This document shows, in pieces, positions 24,694 through 33,153 of a stretch of DNA of 64,000 bases (position 1 is its first letter; the number at the start of each line of letters is the position of its first letter). The translations under genes were made by a program, and so were the position numbers. The DNA is from Streptomyces coacervatus. Its GTDB lineage: Bacteria > Actinomycetota > Actinomycetes > Streptomycetales > Streptomycetaceae. Below the pieces are notes generated by a model that did not search any database, was not told where the DNA came from, and saw only the letters and a list, made by a program, of their open reading frames with translations. Location: assembly GCF_029223485.1 (NCBI RefSeq), contig NZ_JARHTP010000002.1:496001-560000 (forward strand), read 5' to 3'.

Positions 24694-25413
24694 GTGCGTG
24701 TTACCGCCGACTCAGGTTTTTACGAAAGGATCGCTGCGACCAGCATCGCCATTGTCGGAGCCGGCCCCCAGCTGGGCCTGGCCATCGCCCGTACCTTCGG
24801 CTCCCGGGGGCTCGACGTCGCCCTGATCTCCCGCAACCGCGACAAGCTCGACGGACTCGTCCGCACGCTCACCGCGGAGGGCATCAATGCCGCCGCGTTC
24901 CCCGCCGACGTACTCGACCGCGGCGCACTCACCCAGGCGCTCAAGGACGCCGCCGCACGGTTCGGCGGGATCGACGTCCTGGAGTACTCCCCGTTGGGAA
25001 CGTTCGGCTCGGTCGTGCTGACCACTCCGGCCGAGAGCGACCCGTCCGATGTGCAGCACGAGATCGAGTTCCAGCTCTACGGAGCGATCGCCGCCACCAA
25101 GGCGGTGCTGCCGGCGATGCGCGAGGCCGGCGCGGGCACCCTGCTCTACACCACCGGCGCCGGCTCCCTCGACCCCGTGCCGGTGGTCGGCAACGTCAAC
25201 GCCGCCGCAGCGGCGCTGCGCAACTGGGCGGTCAACCTCCACAAGGAACTGGACGGAACCGGCATTCAGGCCGCTCACGTCGGCATCGACGTGTCGATCG
25301 CCGTCTCCCTCATCCCCGGCCGGCCGGTGATCCAGCCCGAGGACATCTCCCCCGTCTACTGGGAGCTGCACACCACCAAGCGCGACCAGGCCGAACTCGT
25401 CTTCAGCGGCTGA
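24694..25413 (+). CDS. Short-chain dehydrogenase/reductase
   Basis: About 239 residues. The Rossmann fold has IAIVGAGPQLGLAIARTFG (cofactor loop), DVALISRNRDKL (Arg after the second strand suggests NADP) and a degenerate active-site region. GTLLYTTGAGSLDPVP supplies no clear Ser, and the YxxxK motif is absent (NVNAAAAALRNWAVNLHKEL). It may thus be a non-classical or inactive SDR. The start is unclear: GTG 24694 is the only usable start in frame, but AAAGGA at 24724-24729 precedes a GCG codon at about 24738 where homologues would be expected to start. A lost ATG is possible. Controlled by the divergent TetR. Confidence 0.8.
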   Translation: MRVTADSGFYERIAATSIAIVGAGPQLGLAIARTFGSRGLDVALISRNRDKLDGLVRTLTAEGINAAAFPADVLDRGALTQALKDAAARFGGIDVLEYSPLGTFGSVVLTTPAESDPSDVQHEIEFQLYGAIAATKAVLPAMREAGAGTLLYTTGAGSLDPVPVVGNVNAAAAALRNWAVNLHKELDGTGIQAAHVGIDVSIAVSLIPGRPVIQPEDISPVYWELHTTKRDQAELVFSG

Positions 25414-25421
25414 GACAGTCT

Positions 25422-25472
25422 CGGTGCCCCTGAATGCCATCGCATGACCCGCCATGGCATTCAGGGGCACCG
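25422..25472 (+). terminator. Perfect 19-bp hairpin terminator
   Basis: CGGTGCCCCTGAATGCCAT (25422-25440) pairs without mismatch with 25454-25472 around a 13-nt loop, directly after the SDR stop. The rest of the 142-nt gap to the next gene shows nothing else. Confidence 0.9.
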
Positions 25473-25555
25473 CATCACGTGCCGGACTTCCGGCAGGCGG
25501 CGTTGCGCGCCAGAAATGGGTTGCAGTTGAAGATCGTGACGCGGATGCTCCCACC

Positions 25556-26461
25556 ATGAAGATGCACGCCAACCAGCTGACGGTGTCACCTGAGACGGTG
25601 CGCATGCTGGTGGAGCAGCAGTTTCCTGAATGGCGGAGCCTGCCCGTCAGGAGCATCGCGTCGCAGGGTACGGTCAACGCCATCTTCCGAATTGGCGATC
25701 GGTTCGCAGCCCGATTCCCTCTTGAATCCGCAGACGTCGAGCCGACGCGGCACTGGCTGGAGTCCGAAGCGGAAGCGGCTCGCGAGCTGGCAGGTCGCAC
25801 GCGTTTCCCCACGCCCGAGCCGGTCGCCCTTGGTGAGCCTGGGGCAGGTTACCCGCTTCCGTGGTCGGTGCAGACGTGGCTGCCCGGCGTCGTGGCCGCC
25901 AACGAGGACCCGGGCGAATCGTCAGCGTTTGCTCGTGACTTGGCCGATCTCATCGGCGACCTGCGCGCGATCGACACGCGTGGCCGCACGTTCGCCGACA
26001 CGGGTCGAGGAGGCGACCTGCAGTCCCATGACGCGTGGATGGAGACCTGTTTCAGACACAGTGAGCAACTCCTGGATGTCCCTCGGCTGCGCCGTATCTG
26101 GGCAATTTTGCGTGATCTGCCGCGAGGTGCAGCTGAGGACGCCATGGCCCATTGCGATCTGATTCCTGGCAACGTGCTCGTGTCCGCCGGTCGGCTTGCG
26201 GGGATTGTCGACGTCGGCGGCTTCGGGCCGGCTGACCCTTCGCTGGATCTTGTGGGTGCGTGGCATTTGCTTGAGGCTGCGCCGCGGCAGGTGCTCCGTG
26301 ATCACCTGGGTAGCGACGACCTTGAATGGCAGCGAGGCAAGGCGTGGGCTTTCGTTCAAGCGATGGGGTTGGTCTGGTACTACGTCAAAAGCAACCCGGC
26401 CATGAGCCGGACGGGTCAACGAACCTTGGAACGCATCCTGGCGGACAAGTCGCTCGCGTGA
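25556..26461 (+). CDS. APH-fold phosphotransferase
   Basis: A 301-residue protein of the aminoglycoside/choline phosphotransferase family. The N-terminal lobe has ASQGTVNAIFRIGDRFAARF. The catalytic loop is HCDLIPGNVLV (about residue 199, Asp and Asn present), followed by IVDVGGFGPADPSLDL in place of DFG. ATG 25556 is used; the longer in-frame start at 25454 lies inside the terminator stem. Base composition is slightly less GC-rich than in neighbouring genes. The substrate is unknown. Resemblance to macrolide and aminoglycoside kinases is by family only, so resistance should not be assumed. Confidence 0.88.
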   Translation: MKMHANQLTVSPETVRMLVEQQFPEWRSLPVRSIASQGTVNAIFRIGDRFAARFPLESADVEPTRHWLESEAEAARELAGRTRFPTPEPVALGEPGAGYPLPWSVQTWLPGVVAANEDPGESSAFARDLADLIGDLRAIDTRGRTFADTGRGGDLQSHDAWMETCFRHSEQLLDVPRLRRIWAILRDLPRGAAEDAMAHCDLIPGNVLVSAGRLAGIVDVGGFGPADPSLDLVGAWHLLEAAPRQVLRDHLGSDDLEWQRGKAWAFVQAMGLVWYYVKSNPAMSRTGQRTLERILADKSLA

Positions 26462-26478
26462 CTTGAAGCAGCTGCCGG

Positions 26479-26652
26479 TCGCGGGTACGCCGCCTTGATG
26501 CGCCGTTCGAAGCGCCAGCGGGCCCGGTCATCGCACTCGGCCATCAGCAGTTCGGCGAGGGACCCGCGGCAGGACATCTGGTCCCGGGCGGCCGCTTCGG
26601 CCAGTTCGGGGAACTGAGCCCGGATGGTGGGCAGCCTGAGCATGCGGCATAC
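26479..26652 (-). mobile_element. IS21-family istB remnant (N-terminal fragment)
   Basis: About 55 codons read MLRLPTIRAQFPELAEAAAR, DQMSCRGSLAELLMAECDD and RARWRFERRIKAAYPR. This is the start of an IstB helper ATPase. Homology ends at about 26479, before the Walker motifs, and no IstA or terminal repeats are seen. It is a transposon scar. The frame runs on into unrelated sequence on both sides. Confidence 0.8.
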
Positions 26653-26704
26653 GTGTTCGACGGCCCCGGCCACCGCCGGCCGCGCCGCTGCGACGCCCGG
26701 CGGC

Positions 26705-26983
26705 ATGGAGGCGCTGATGGCGCAGAACACCTTTGTGCGATGGGTGGTGCGCAACGGCCGGTGGACCTTCGGCGTGTCCGACTTCGATGAACTGGTCAAG
26801 GCAACCGAGGCGTTCACCCTGGCGGCTGTCGCCGACCGCATCACCTGCCCGGCACTCGTACTCGACGCCGAGCTCGACACCCTGCTGGCCAATGACGCCG
26901 TAGCCGTGTCAGCCATCCCCTCAGCCACGGTCACGCGGCCACAACAGCTCGGCCAACGATCACCCGCCAGGACGGGAGCCTAG
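26705..26983 (+). pseudogene. Alpha/beta-hydrolase C-terminal remnant
   Basis: About 92 codons from ATG 26705: AQNTFVRWVVRNGRWTFGV, FDELVKATEAFTLAAVADRI and TCPALVLDAELDTLLANDAV. The latter resembles the strand carrying the catalytic Asp of an alpha/beta hydrolase (dipeptidyl-peptidase-like). The nucleophile-elbow half and the final catalytic His are missing. It abuts the istB fragment, so an insertion/deletion event probably destroyed the gene. The next 150 nt (26984-27133) hold nothing recognisable. Confidence 0.5.
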
Positions 26984-27133
26984 ACGGCCCGACGCGTCTC
27001 GAACGGCCGCTGGGAGACCTGGAGAGGCGGGCAGAACCTCATAGGCCCTGAGCCACCGGGCTGACCGGCCCGCTACGAGTCCGGCAGCGCACCGGACAGG
27101 GCGCGGTGGTCGGCCCGAGAACCACGGCACGGC

Positions 27134-27489
27134 TCAGGGCGTTTTCGTGGCGGACCTCTTCGCGGTCTTCCTCCTGCCGGCGCCCGTGCTCCTACGGCTG
27201 GGCTCGGCGGGCGCGCTTTTCCGCCTCGCGGCCTCCTCTGTGCTCGCGACCGCTCGCGATGGCTCTGTCCCGGTGGATGCGGTCGACCACTTGAACTCGA
27301 TCTCCAGCTCGATCTCCCCGTCACTGACCTCGACCTCCATCTCGCTGCGCAGGTCGTCGGGGATCCGCAGGCTCAGCGTCCCGGGGCCGACTTCCCATTC
27401 GGCATCCCCGCCTTCCCTCAGCGCAGCTGCGAGTGCCTCATGGCGCTTTCCGCCCGACGCATAGCGCAGTGGACCATGAGCGTCCCCAT
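27134..27489 (-). pseudogene. Amphi-Trp domain protein, apparently frameshifted near its 5' end
   Basis: The downstream frame encodes HEALAAALREGGDAEWEVG, then TLSLRIPDDLRSEMEVEVSD and GEIELEIEFKW, the amphi-Trp fold. A Lys/Arg/Pro/Ala-rich tail (RRKTAKRSATKTP) suggests nucleic-acid contact. That frame has no start codon for over 100 nt upstream. The missing N-terminus, with RRAESAMRH matching the usual SRAEAAERL helix, is in another frame from ATG 27489. One indel near 27440 would restore an about-118-residue protein. Real mutation and sequencing error cannot be separated here. Confidence 0.6.
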
Positions 27490-27610
27490 GCGCGAGGCCC
27501 GGATGGGCTTTACGGTTGAGTCGAGAGGAAGCCCCACATTCGCGGAACTCGGTTCCTTCCCTCTCATCCCCGCCCCCTCGGGCCCAGAACTCACCAGGAG
27601 GGCATGCGAC

Positions 27611-27937
27611 ATGTCCACTGCGTCGGAAACCCCTGTACTGGACACCCTCGCCGCCATGACGGTCGACTCGATCGAGCGGTGCGGGCTGCCCCCAGACATG
27701 CTCATCCTCACGCGTATCGCGGCGCTCGCCGCCTCGGACGCCCCGCCCATCTCCTACGTGGCGCATATCGACCCCGCCGTGCAAGCAGGCCTGACCCCGG
27801 ACCAGCTGCAGGACGTCCTGGTCGCCATCGCGCCCATCGTGGGCACCGCCCGCGTCATGACGGCAGCAGGCAACATCGCCACCGCACTCGGCATCGCCAT
27901 CGCCGTCGCCGACACCGAGATCGAGGGTCAGGGCTGA
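27611..27937 (+). CDS. Carboxymuconolactone decarboxylase (CMD)-family protein
   Basis: A 108-residue all-helical protein resembling the CMD/AhpD fold: LAAMTVDSIERCGLPPDMLI, LTRIAALAASDAPPISYVAH, then LTPDQLQDVLVAIAPIVGTA and RVMTAAGNIATALGIAIAVA. The CxxC redox motif of AhpD is absent, so a peroxidase-reductase role is unlikely. AGGAGGG (27596-27602) is 8 nt before ATG 27611, which fixes the start. It is divergent from the amphi-Trp gene. Its reaction is unknown; many Streptomyces have this protein alone. Confidence 0.8.
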   Translation: MSTASETPVLDTLAAMTVDSIERCGLPPDMLILTRIAALAASDAPPISYVAHIDPAVQAGLTPDQLQDVLVAIAPIVGTARVMTAAGNIATALGIAIAVADTEIEGQG

Positions 27938-28017
27938 GGGCAGCCGTCCGCCCGGCATCGACGGGCAGGGTTGCGCCGGCGACCGGGTGTAGAGGCAGTG
28001 GTGCCGGCGGTGGAAGC

Positions 28018-28120
28018 GTAGCTGCGTGCGAACGACGCGGTGCCGGCCGAAGGCAAGCGCGTGCTGATCGACAACAAGGGCCGGTTCGACGGCGCCCGGG
28101 TGGTCGGCGCCGACGAGTGA
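28018..28120 (+). pseudogene. Possible C-terminal coding remnant
   Basis: A 33-codon stretch bounded by stops reads LRANDAVPAEGKRVLIDNKG then RFDGARVVGADE. It has coding-like codon bias but no start codon with a ribosome site. I do not recognise the protein. It lies in the 199-nt gap before the alpha/beta hydrolase stop and may be another decay product at the cluster edge. Confidence 0.25.
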
Positions 28121-28136
28121 TCAGGCTTCCGTGCCG

Positions 28137-28934
28137 TCAGTACTTGTCGAGGAATTCGATGATCGCGGCATTGACGGCCTCCGGCCGCTCCAGATTTCCC
28201 AGGTGGCCGCAATCGGGGATCTCCACGTAGTCACAGTCGGGTATGGCCTCCGCGACGTCCGCGACGAGGTGCGGCGGGCAGATCAGATCGTCGGTGAAGG
28301 CGATGGCACGGCACGGCACGGTGATCATCCGCAGTGCCGCGCGCCTGTCCGTGACGGTGTCGACCCATGCCTGGCCTCCGGCGGCGCCGCCACGGGACAC
28401 CTCGAATATCTCCAGCCAGGAGGAGCTGACGTCGTCGTCGTTCAATGTCGACGGGGACAGCATCTCGAGCACGGTCCGTACCGCTTCGTACTTCGGGGGG
28501 AGTCGGACGCCGCTCTCCTCCAGCGCTCTGTCCGCGGCCGTCATCGCAAGGCGCGCCTTGTCGGACCGCGCCCTGGTGGCGATCAGGACGGCGGAGCGCA
28601 CCAGGTGCGGCCAGCCGATCGCAAGCTCCTGCGCGATGATCGCGCCCATCGACGTTCCGACGATTCGGCATGGTCCCAGATCGAGCGCCTCGATCAGCCC
28701 TTTGGTATCGGCGACCATGTCCGCCAGAGAGTATTTCCCGGGGGGCACGTCCGACGGGGCGATACCCCGATTGTCGAATACGACCGTCTCGTATCCCGCC
28801 TGATTCAACGCCGGCGTCTGGTGCAGGGTCCAGACATGCCCCGCAGCCCCGGACCCCATGATGAGGAGCACGGGCTCCCCTCTGCCCGAGCGCTGAAATG
28901 CGAGCCGGATTCCGTTGCTCCTCACGAAGGGCAT
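28137..28934 (-). CDS. Alpha/beta hydrolase
   Basis: A 265-residue alpha/beta-hydrolase-fold protein. The oxyanion region is LLIMGSGAAGHVWTLHQTPA, the strand motif is VVFDNRGIAPSD, and the nucleophile elbow is GTSMGA (Ser at about residue 95). The acid is in AFTDDLICPPHL and the catalytic His in DCGHLGNLERPE. ATG 28934 is preferred (GGGGTA upstream). It lies downstream of the CmlA-like gene on the same strand, separated by a strong hairpin, so it may have its own promoter. A role in the nonribosomal peptide pathway, such as editing thioesterase or resistance hydrolase, is possible but only by position. Confidence 0.9.
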   Translation of the reverse strand: MPFVRSNGIRLAFQRSGRGEPVLLIMGSGAAGHVWTLHQTPALNQAGYETVVFDNRGIAPSDVPPGKYSLADMVADTKGLIEALDLGPCRIVGTSMGAIIAQELAIGWPHLVRSAVLIATRARSDKARLAMTAADRALEESGVRLPPKYEAVRTVLEMLSPSTLNDDDVSSSWLEIFEVSRGGAAGGQAWVDTVTDRRAALRMITVPCRAIAFTDDLICPPHLVADVAEAIPDCDYVEIPDCGHLGNLERPEAVNAAIIEFLDKY

Positions 28935-29054
28935 GCCGTACCCCAATTCACGCTGTTGTCTCCCCGATATTGCGCTGCACGGCTCGCTGATCAACGCAGC
29001 TTCGCGACAGCCTGTCCGGAGGCATCCGGCTGCCGCAGCGGCCCAGTTGAGCAC

Positions 29055-29097
29055 TGCCGCGGCCTGTGTCCTTCCCGGGAGGACGCAGGCCGTGGCA
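29055..29097 (-). terminator. Long hairpin terminator after the CmlA-like gene
   Basis: Bases 29055-29071 and 29081-29097 pair over 17 positions (core GGCCTGTGTCC/GGACGCAGGCC, two G-T pairs) around a 9-nt loop. It lies 16 nt beyond the stop of the minus-strand CmlA-like gene. Confidence 0.8.
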
Positions 29098-29112
29098 TGC
29101 GAGAGCACGCTG

Positions 29113-30696
29113 CTACCAGCGCCACTCCTGCTGCCCGTACAGGTGCCCGGCCCTGATGCCGCGGCCCTTGCACCAGGTCAGGAATTCCTCGATCTGCTTG
29201 ATCTGATACGTGTCCTCGGTATACGTGGTGGCCATGACGTGGCCCAGCCAGGGCTCCTCCCCCATGGCGTAGACATACGCCTCCTTGGCACCCAGCTCCG
29301 TCATGATCGCAGCGGCCTGATCGGCGTTCGATCCCGACAGCTTGCGCGAGCTGCTCATCTTCTTGGTGACCGGAATGGTCAGCAGTGCCTGATAGAGCCA
29401 GGTCAGCGGCGCCCCGTCGCACTCCATGCCCAGGAAGGCGAGGTCGGCGGTGCCCAGGTGCTCCTTGATGTAGCGGTAGAGCTGAGGCTCGATGCCCGAG
29501 GAGTCCGCCCCGATGAAGATCTTCTTCCCTGCCAGCTCGGCCCAGTAGGTCGACTTGGCGCGGATGTCCAGATCGCAGTGCTCACCGAGGAACGGGGTGG
29601 CGGTGATCCTGCCGCCGGGGAACTCCACCTCGTCGAAGTCGTCGACCTCGATCACCGGGAAGCCCTGGGCCTTGAGCATGAGGGCCATCGACGGGTCGGC
29701 CAGATTGCCGCGCGAGGAACGGGGCAGCACGAACGCCCCGACCCGGCCACGCAGTTGCATCAGGGTTTCCAGGACGATGTGGTCCTGGTGGCCGTGGGTG
29801 ATCAGGACCAGGTCGATGCGGTCGGGCAGATCGTCCAGGGTGTACCGGTCGCCCACGCTGCTGTCCGCGCTGATGAACGGGTCGGTCACGACCGCTGCTT
29901 CGGGCGTCTGCAGCACGAGGCAGGCATGCCCGAAGTACCGGATCCGGCCGCCGGCCTCGATGTGCCGGTCCTCGGCCTGGCTGGAGCGGTCGGTCAGCAG
30001 TCCGGACAGCTGCTTGGCCTGAGTGTCGTCCAGTTCGAGCGCCTCGCGCAGATGGCCCAGGGTGGTGGGCCGCACCCGGGACTTGAACAGCTCTTCCAGC
30101 CCCGTGTGACGGAACGGAAGGCCCAGTTCCAGGACGTCCGGGGAGGGCAGCCGCGGCGTACTCAGGATGAACGGCCGCTCGATCCCGGTCTCCAGGGACA
30201 GCTGAACGGACTGGCGGGACTCCTGGTAGACGCCGCTCTTGTAGACCAAGGGTTCCAGGAACCGTATCTGCGCCTGGTTGTCGGTGTCGTACGCGAGCTC
30301 GACCAGACCCCCCAGCTCCGGCGGCAGTTTGGGATACAGCGGCGTCAGGTCGAAGCCGGTGGCGTTCGCCCGCAGCAGTTCCTGACCGGCGGCGATCGCC
30401 TCGGCGAACCTCAGCATGTCGGCCCGGTCCCGCTTGATCGCGGCCAGCAGATCGCGCACCTCGTCGGCGCGCTCCTCGGCGATGTTGATGAAGTATCCGC
30501 CGCGCAGATCCGGATTGTTGCTGGCAGCGACATGCACCTGCGGTGACTGCAAATAGGACTCGAGAAGCGGAACCTGCAGGTTCGCCAGATTCATCGCCGC
30601 CTGTACCGGCGCCAGCGTATAGGGCCAGGCGAAGAACCTGTCCACCAGCGGCTCGATTATGACCTTCGACCGCAGAAACAACTGATCGTCAGTCAT
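29113..30696 (-). CDS. CmlA-type diiron beta-hydroxylase homologue (MBL fold)
   Basis: A 527-residue protein. A unique N-terminal domain (about 1-245) precedes a metallo-beta-lactamase fold with THGHQDHIVLETL (His301, His303, Asp305, His306), Glu372 in FLGEHCDL and Asp398 in IGADSSG. These positions and the length parallel CmlA of chloramphenicol biosynthesis (ligands I recall as His305, His307, Glu377, Asp403). CmlA uses a dinuclear iron site and O2 to beta-hydroxylate an amino acid bound to an NRPS carrier domain. By analogy this enzyme would hydroxylate one residue loaded by the nearby NRPSs. ATG 30696 has GGGGCGGAG upstream; 75 nt of extra in-frame sequence is ignored. Which module it serves cannot be read from sequence. 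Confidence 0.88.
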   Translation of the reverse strand: MTDDQLFLRSKVIIEPLVDRFFAWPYTLAPVQAAMNLANLQVPLLESYLQSPQVHVAASNNPDLRGGYFINIAEERADEVRDLLAAIKRDRADMLRFAEAIAAGQELLRANATGFDLTPLYPKLPPELGGLVELAYDTDNQAQIRFLEPLVYKSGVYQESRQSVQLSLETGIERPFILSTPRLPSPDVLELGLPFRHTGLEELFKSRVRPTTLGHLREALELDDTQAKQLSGLLTDRSSQAEDRHIEAGGRIRYFGHACLVLQTPEAAVVTDPFISADSSVGDRYTLDDLPDRIDLVLITHGHQDHIVLETLMQLRGRVGAFVLPRSSRGNLADPSMALMLKAQGFPVIEVDDFDEVEFPGGRITATPFLGEHCDLDIRAKSTYWAELAGKKIFIGADSSGIEPQLYRYIKEHLGTADLAFLGMECDGAPLTWLYQALLTIPVTKKMSSSRKLSGSNADQAAAIMTELGAKEAYVYAMGEEPWLGHVMATTYTEDTYQIKQIEEFLTWCKGRGIRAGHLYGQQEWRW

Positions 30697-30833
30697 CTCC
30701 GCCCCTCTCTTCAGGAGAATCCAATTCAGGCTCCGGGGAATAGACACTGGAATGGCCGCGCACAGGAGCACTCGTCGGAATCAGGATGCCCACGAATGCA
30801 ACAGCGATCAATGTTCTGCGTCTGCACACGGGC

Positions 30834-30882
30834 GTTGAACACCGATGGCCCTGTTCAACCGTGCGCACGCGGCAGTTGAACA
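30834..30882. promoter_or_regulatory. Three GTTGAACA half-sites in divergent control region
   Basis: GTTGAACA (30834-30841), its inverse TGTTCAAC (30852-30859) and GTTGAACA again (30875-30882) lie in the 378-nt gene-free region (30697-31074) between the CmlA-like gene and the ABC exporter. The first pair is a perfect 8-bp inverted repeat with a 10-bp spacer. This looks like a regulator-binding cluster that would coordinate both transcripts. The regulator is not identifiable. Confidence 0.6.
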
Positions 30883-31074
30883 GTCGTCACAGTCAGCCGG
30901 GCGGAGTTAACTTGAGGCCCGCCGTTCACGACACGTGCCTGTGCGCGAGAGGTTAAGGGCCGGGCGAAAGCGGTGTGTCGTGAATTCCGCACTCGCCCGC
31001 AGCCACGTGTATCGGCCTCCCGAGCCGCCGAATGATCGCGGACCCACACGAGAGCGAGGCAGATCCCCTTGGCG

Positions 31075-33012
31075 ATGATGGGCAGCCCGAGGATGGGCCC
31101 GGTAGGTCTGCGCCTGGACGATTCCATCACCGATCAGAAGGTGACTCCCGGCACTGTACGGCGGATCCTCCCCTATGCCGCTCGATACCGGCGGCAGCTG
31201 GCCGTACTGATGCTGGTCACGATCCTGGACTCGGTCATCACAGCGGCGAGCCCGCTGATCCTCAAGATGGTCATCGACGACGGGATCCTGCCCCGCCGGC
31301 TGTCGGTCGTGGTCTGGCTGTCCTCGGCCATCGCCGCGCTGGCGGTGGCGGACGCACTGGCCATCTACGTCCAGACCCGGCTCTCGGGCCGCATCGGCGA
31401 AGGGCTCATCTACGACCTCCGTACCAAGGTGTTCCGGCATGTGCAGCGGCAGCCGCTCGCCTTCTTCACCCGCACCCAGACCGGCTCCCTGGTCAGCAGG
31501 CTCAACACCGATGTCGTAGGGGCGCAGCAGGCGGTGACGACTCTGCTGGCCCAGACGACGTCCACCGTGCTGACCGTGATCCTGGTGCTCGCCTCGATGT
31601 TCTATCTCTCCTGGCAGATAGCTCTGGTGTCGTTGGTGATGATCCCGCTCTTCCTCGTTCCGGCGAAACTGATCGGACGCCGACTGCAGCGGCTCACCCG
31701 GCAGATGATGCAGCTGGACGCCGAGATGAGCTCGTTGATGAGCGAGCGGTTCAACGTGTCGGGGGCCATGCTGTCGAAGCTCTACGGCCGGCCGGAGGAC
31801 GAGGCGCAGGCGTTCGCGAAGCCCGCGGGCCGGGTGCGCGCCATCGGCGTGATCTCCGTGGTCTATGCACGGACTTTCGGCATCATCGCCGCTCTGCTCA
31901 CCGCTCTGACCACCGCGCTGGTGTACGGCCTCGGCGGCAGTCTCGTCATCGGCGGCGCGTTCAAGGTCGGCACGCTGGTCGCCATGGTCACCCTGCTGCT
32001 CCGGCTGTACGGCCCGGTCAACCAGCTCTCCGGGGTGCAGATCAACGTCATGACGGCACTGATCAGCTTCGACCGGGTCTTCGAGGTGCTGGATCTTCAG
32101 CCGCTCATCACCGACCGGCCCGGCGCCCGCCACTTGCCGGAGGCGGCGTACGAGAACGGGATCGCGCCCTCCGTCGAGTTCGACCGGGTCTCCTTCCGCT
32201 ACCCCTCGGCCGCCCAGGTCTCGCTCGCCTCACTGGAAGCGGCTCCCCGGCCGGCGAAGGAACACACCGACGACGACCAGGTCCTTCACGAGCTGAGTTT
32301 CCGCGCTCCCGCGGGCCGCCTCACGGCACTGGTCGGACTCTCCGGAGCCGGAAAGACGACGGTCGCGCACCTGGTGTCGCGGCTCTACGACGCCACTTCG
32401 GGATCCGTGCGGATCGGCGGCCACGACATCCGCGACCTGACGCTGCAGTCGGTGCGCGGCGCGGTGGGCGTCGTCTCTCAGGACGCGCACATGTTCCATG
32501 ACACGATCCGGGCCAATGTGGCCTACGCCCGCTCCGACGCCACCGACCACGACCTCGTCGAAGCCTGCAGGGCCGCCCGTATCTGGGACACGATCTCCGC
32601 GCTGCCCGACGGGCTCGACACCGTCGTCGGCGAGCGCGGCCACCGCCTGTCGGGGGGAGAACGACAACGGGTGGCTCTGGCCCGGCTGTTGCTCAAGTCC
32701 CCGCCGGTCGTGGTCCTGGACGAGGCCACCGCACACCTGGACTCCGAATCGGAGGCGGCGATCCAACGCGCCCTCAGGACCGCGCTGTCCGGGCGGACCT
32801 CACTGGTGATCGCCCATCGCCTCTCCACCGTCATCGAGGCCGACCAGATCCTGGTGATGGAGGCGGGCCGGGTCCGGGAGTGCGGCACCCACGACGAACT
32901 GCTGGCCGAGGACGGGCTCTACGCGAAGCTGTATCGCACCCAGTTCGCCGGGCAGAACGGCGCGGCCGACCGACCGGCCCACCCCGCCCGGCCGGCACCC
33001 GGCACGAGCTGA
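31075..33012 (+). CDS. ABC exporter, fused membrane and ATPase domains
   Basis: A 645-residue type IV half-transporter. The N-terminal membrane domain has six helices (about 35-330) and the FRHVQRQPLAFFTRTQTGSLVSRLNTD coupling region of drug and peptide exporters. The C-terminal ATPase has Walker A GLSGAGKTT, Q-loop VVSQDAHMFHDTI, signature LSGGERQR, Walker B VVVLDEATAHLD and AHRLSTV. ATG 31075 is used; an ATG one codon on and a TTG at 31069 are alternatives. Divergent from the CmlA-like gene and within the NRPS cluster, it is the best candidate for product export. Confidence 0.93.
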   Translation: MMGSPRMGPVGLRLDDSITDQKVTPGTVRRILPYAARYRRQLAVLMLVTILDSVITAASPLILKMVIDDGILPRRLSVVVWLSSAIAALAVADALAIYVQTRLSGRIGEGLIYDLRTKVFRHVQRQPLAFFTRTQTGSLVSRLNTDVVGAQQAVTTLLAQTTSTVLTVILVLASMFYLSWQIALVSLVMIPLFLVPAKLIGRRLQRLTRQMMQLDAEMSSLMSERFNVSGAMLSKLYGRPEDEAQAFAKPAGRVRAIGVISVVYARTFGIIAALLTALTTALVYGLGGSLVIGGAFKVGTLVAMVTLLLRLYGPVNQLSGVQINVMTALISFDRVFEVLDLQPLITDRPGARHLPEAAYENGIAPSVEFDRVSFRYPSAAQVSLASLEAAPRPAKEHTDDDQVLHELSFRAPAGRLTALVGLSGAGKTTVAHLVSRLYDATSGSVRIGGHDIRDLTLQSVRGAVGVVSQDAHMFHDTIRANVAYARSDATDHDLVEACRAARIWDTISALPDGLDTVVGERGHRLSGGERQRVALARLLLKSPPVVVLDEATAHLDSESEAAIQRALRTALSGRTSLVIAHRLSTVIEADQILVMEAGRVRECGTHDELLAEDGLYAKLYRTQFAGQNGAADRPAHPARPAPGTS

Positions 33013-33017
33013 CGGCG

Positions 33018-33038
33018 CCGCGCCCTGAAGGGGCGCGG
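33018..33038 (+). terminator. Hairpin terminator in a common Streptomyces intergenic repeat
   Basis: CCGCGCCC-TGAAG-GGGCGCGG is a perfect 8-bp stem 5 nt after the exporter stop. Together with GCGCGACCAGCCACGAC at 33070-33086 it makes up a repeat frequent in Streptomyces intergenic regions. Here an extra GCGGC-TCC-GCCGC hairpin lies between the two halves. Confidence 0.75.
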
Positions 33039-33153
33039 GGCTGCATCCATAAGCGGCTCCGCCGCGCGGGCGCGACCAGCCACGACCGACAGCACATCGC
33101 GGCACAGCTGGCGGAGCGCTCAGCGCGCCCCGCCGGGCACAGGACACGGACTC

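Noticed and set aside
3472..26461. Calling the two APH-fold genes (3472-4371, 25556-26461) aminoglycoside resistance genes
   Set aside because: Only general APH motifs are visible, and the fold covers many substrates. Context of the first suggests a different role.
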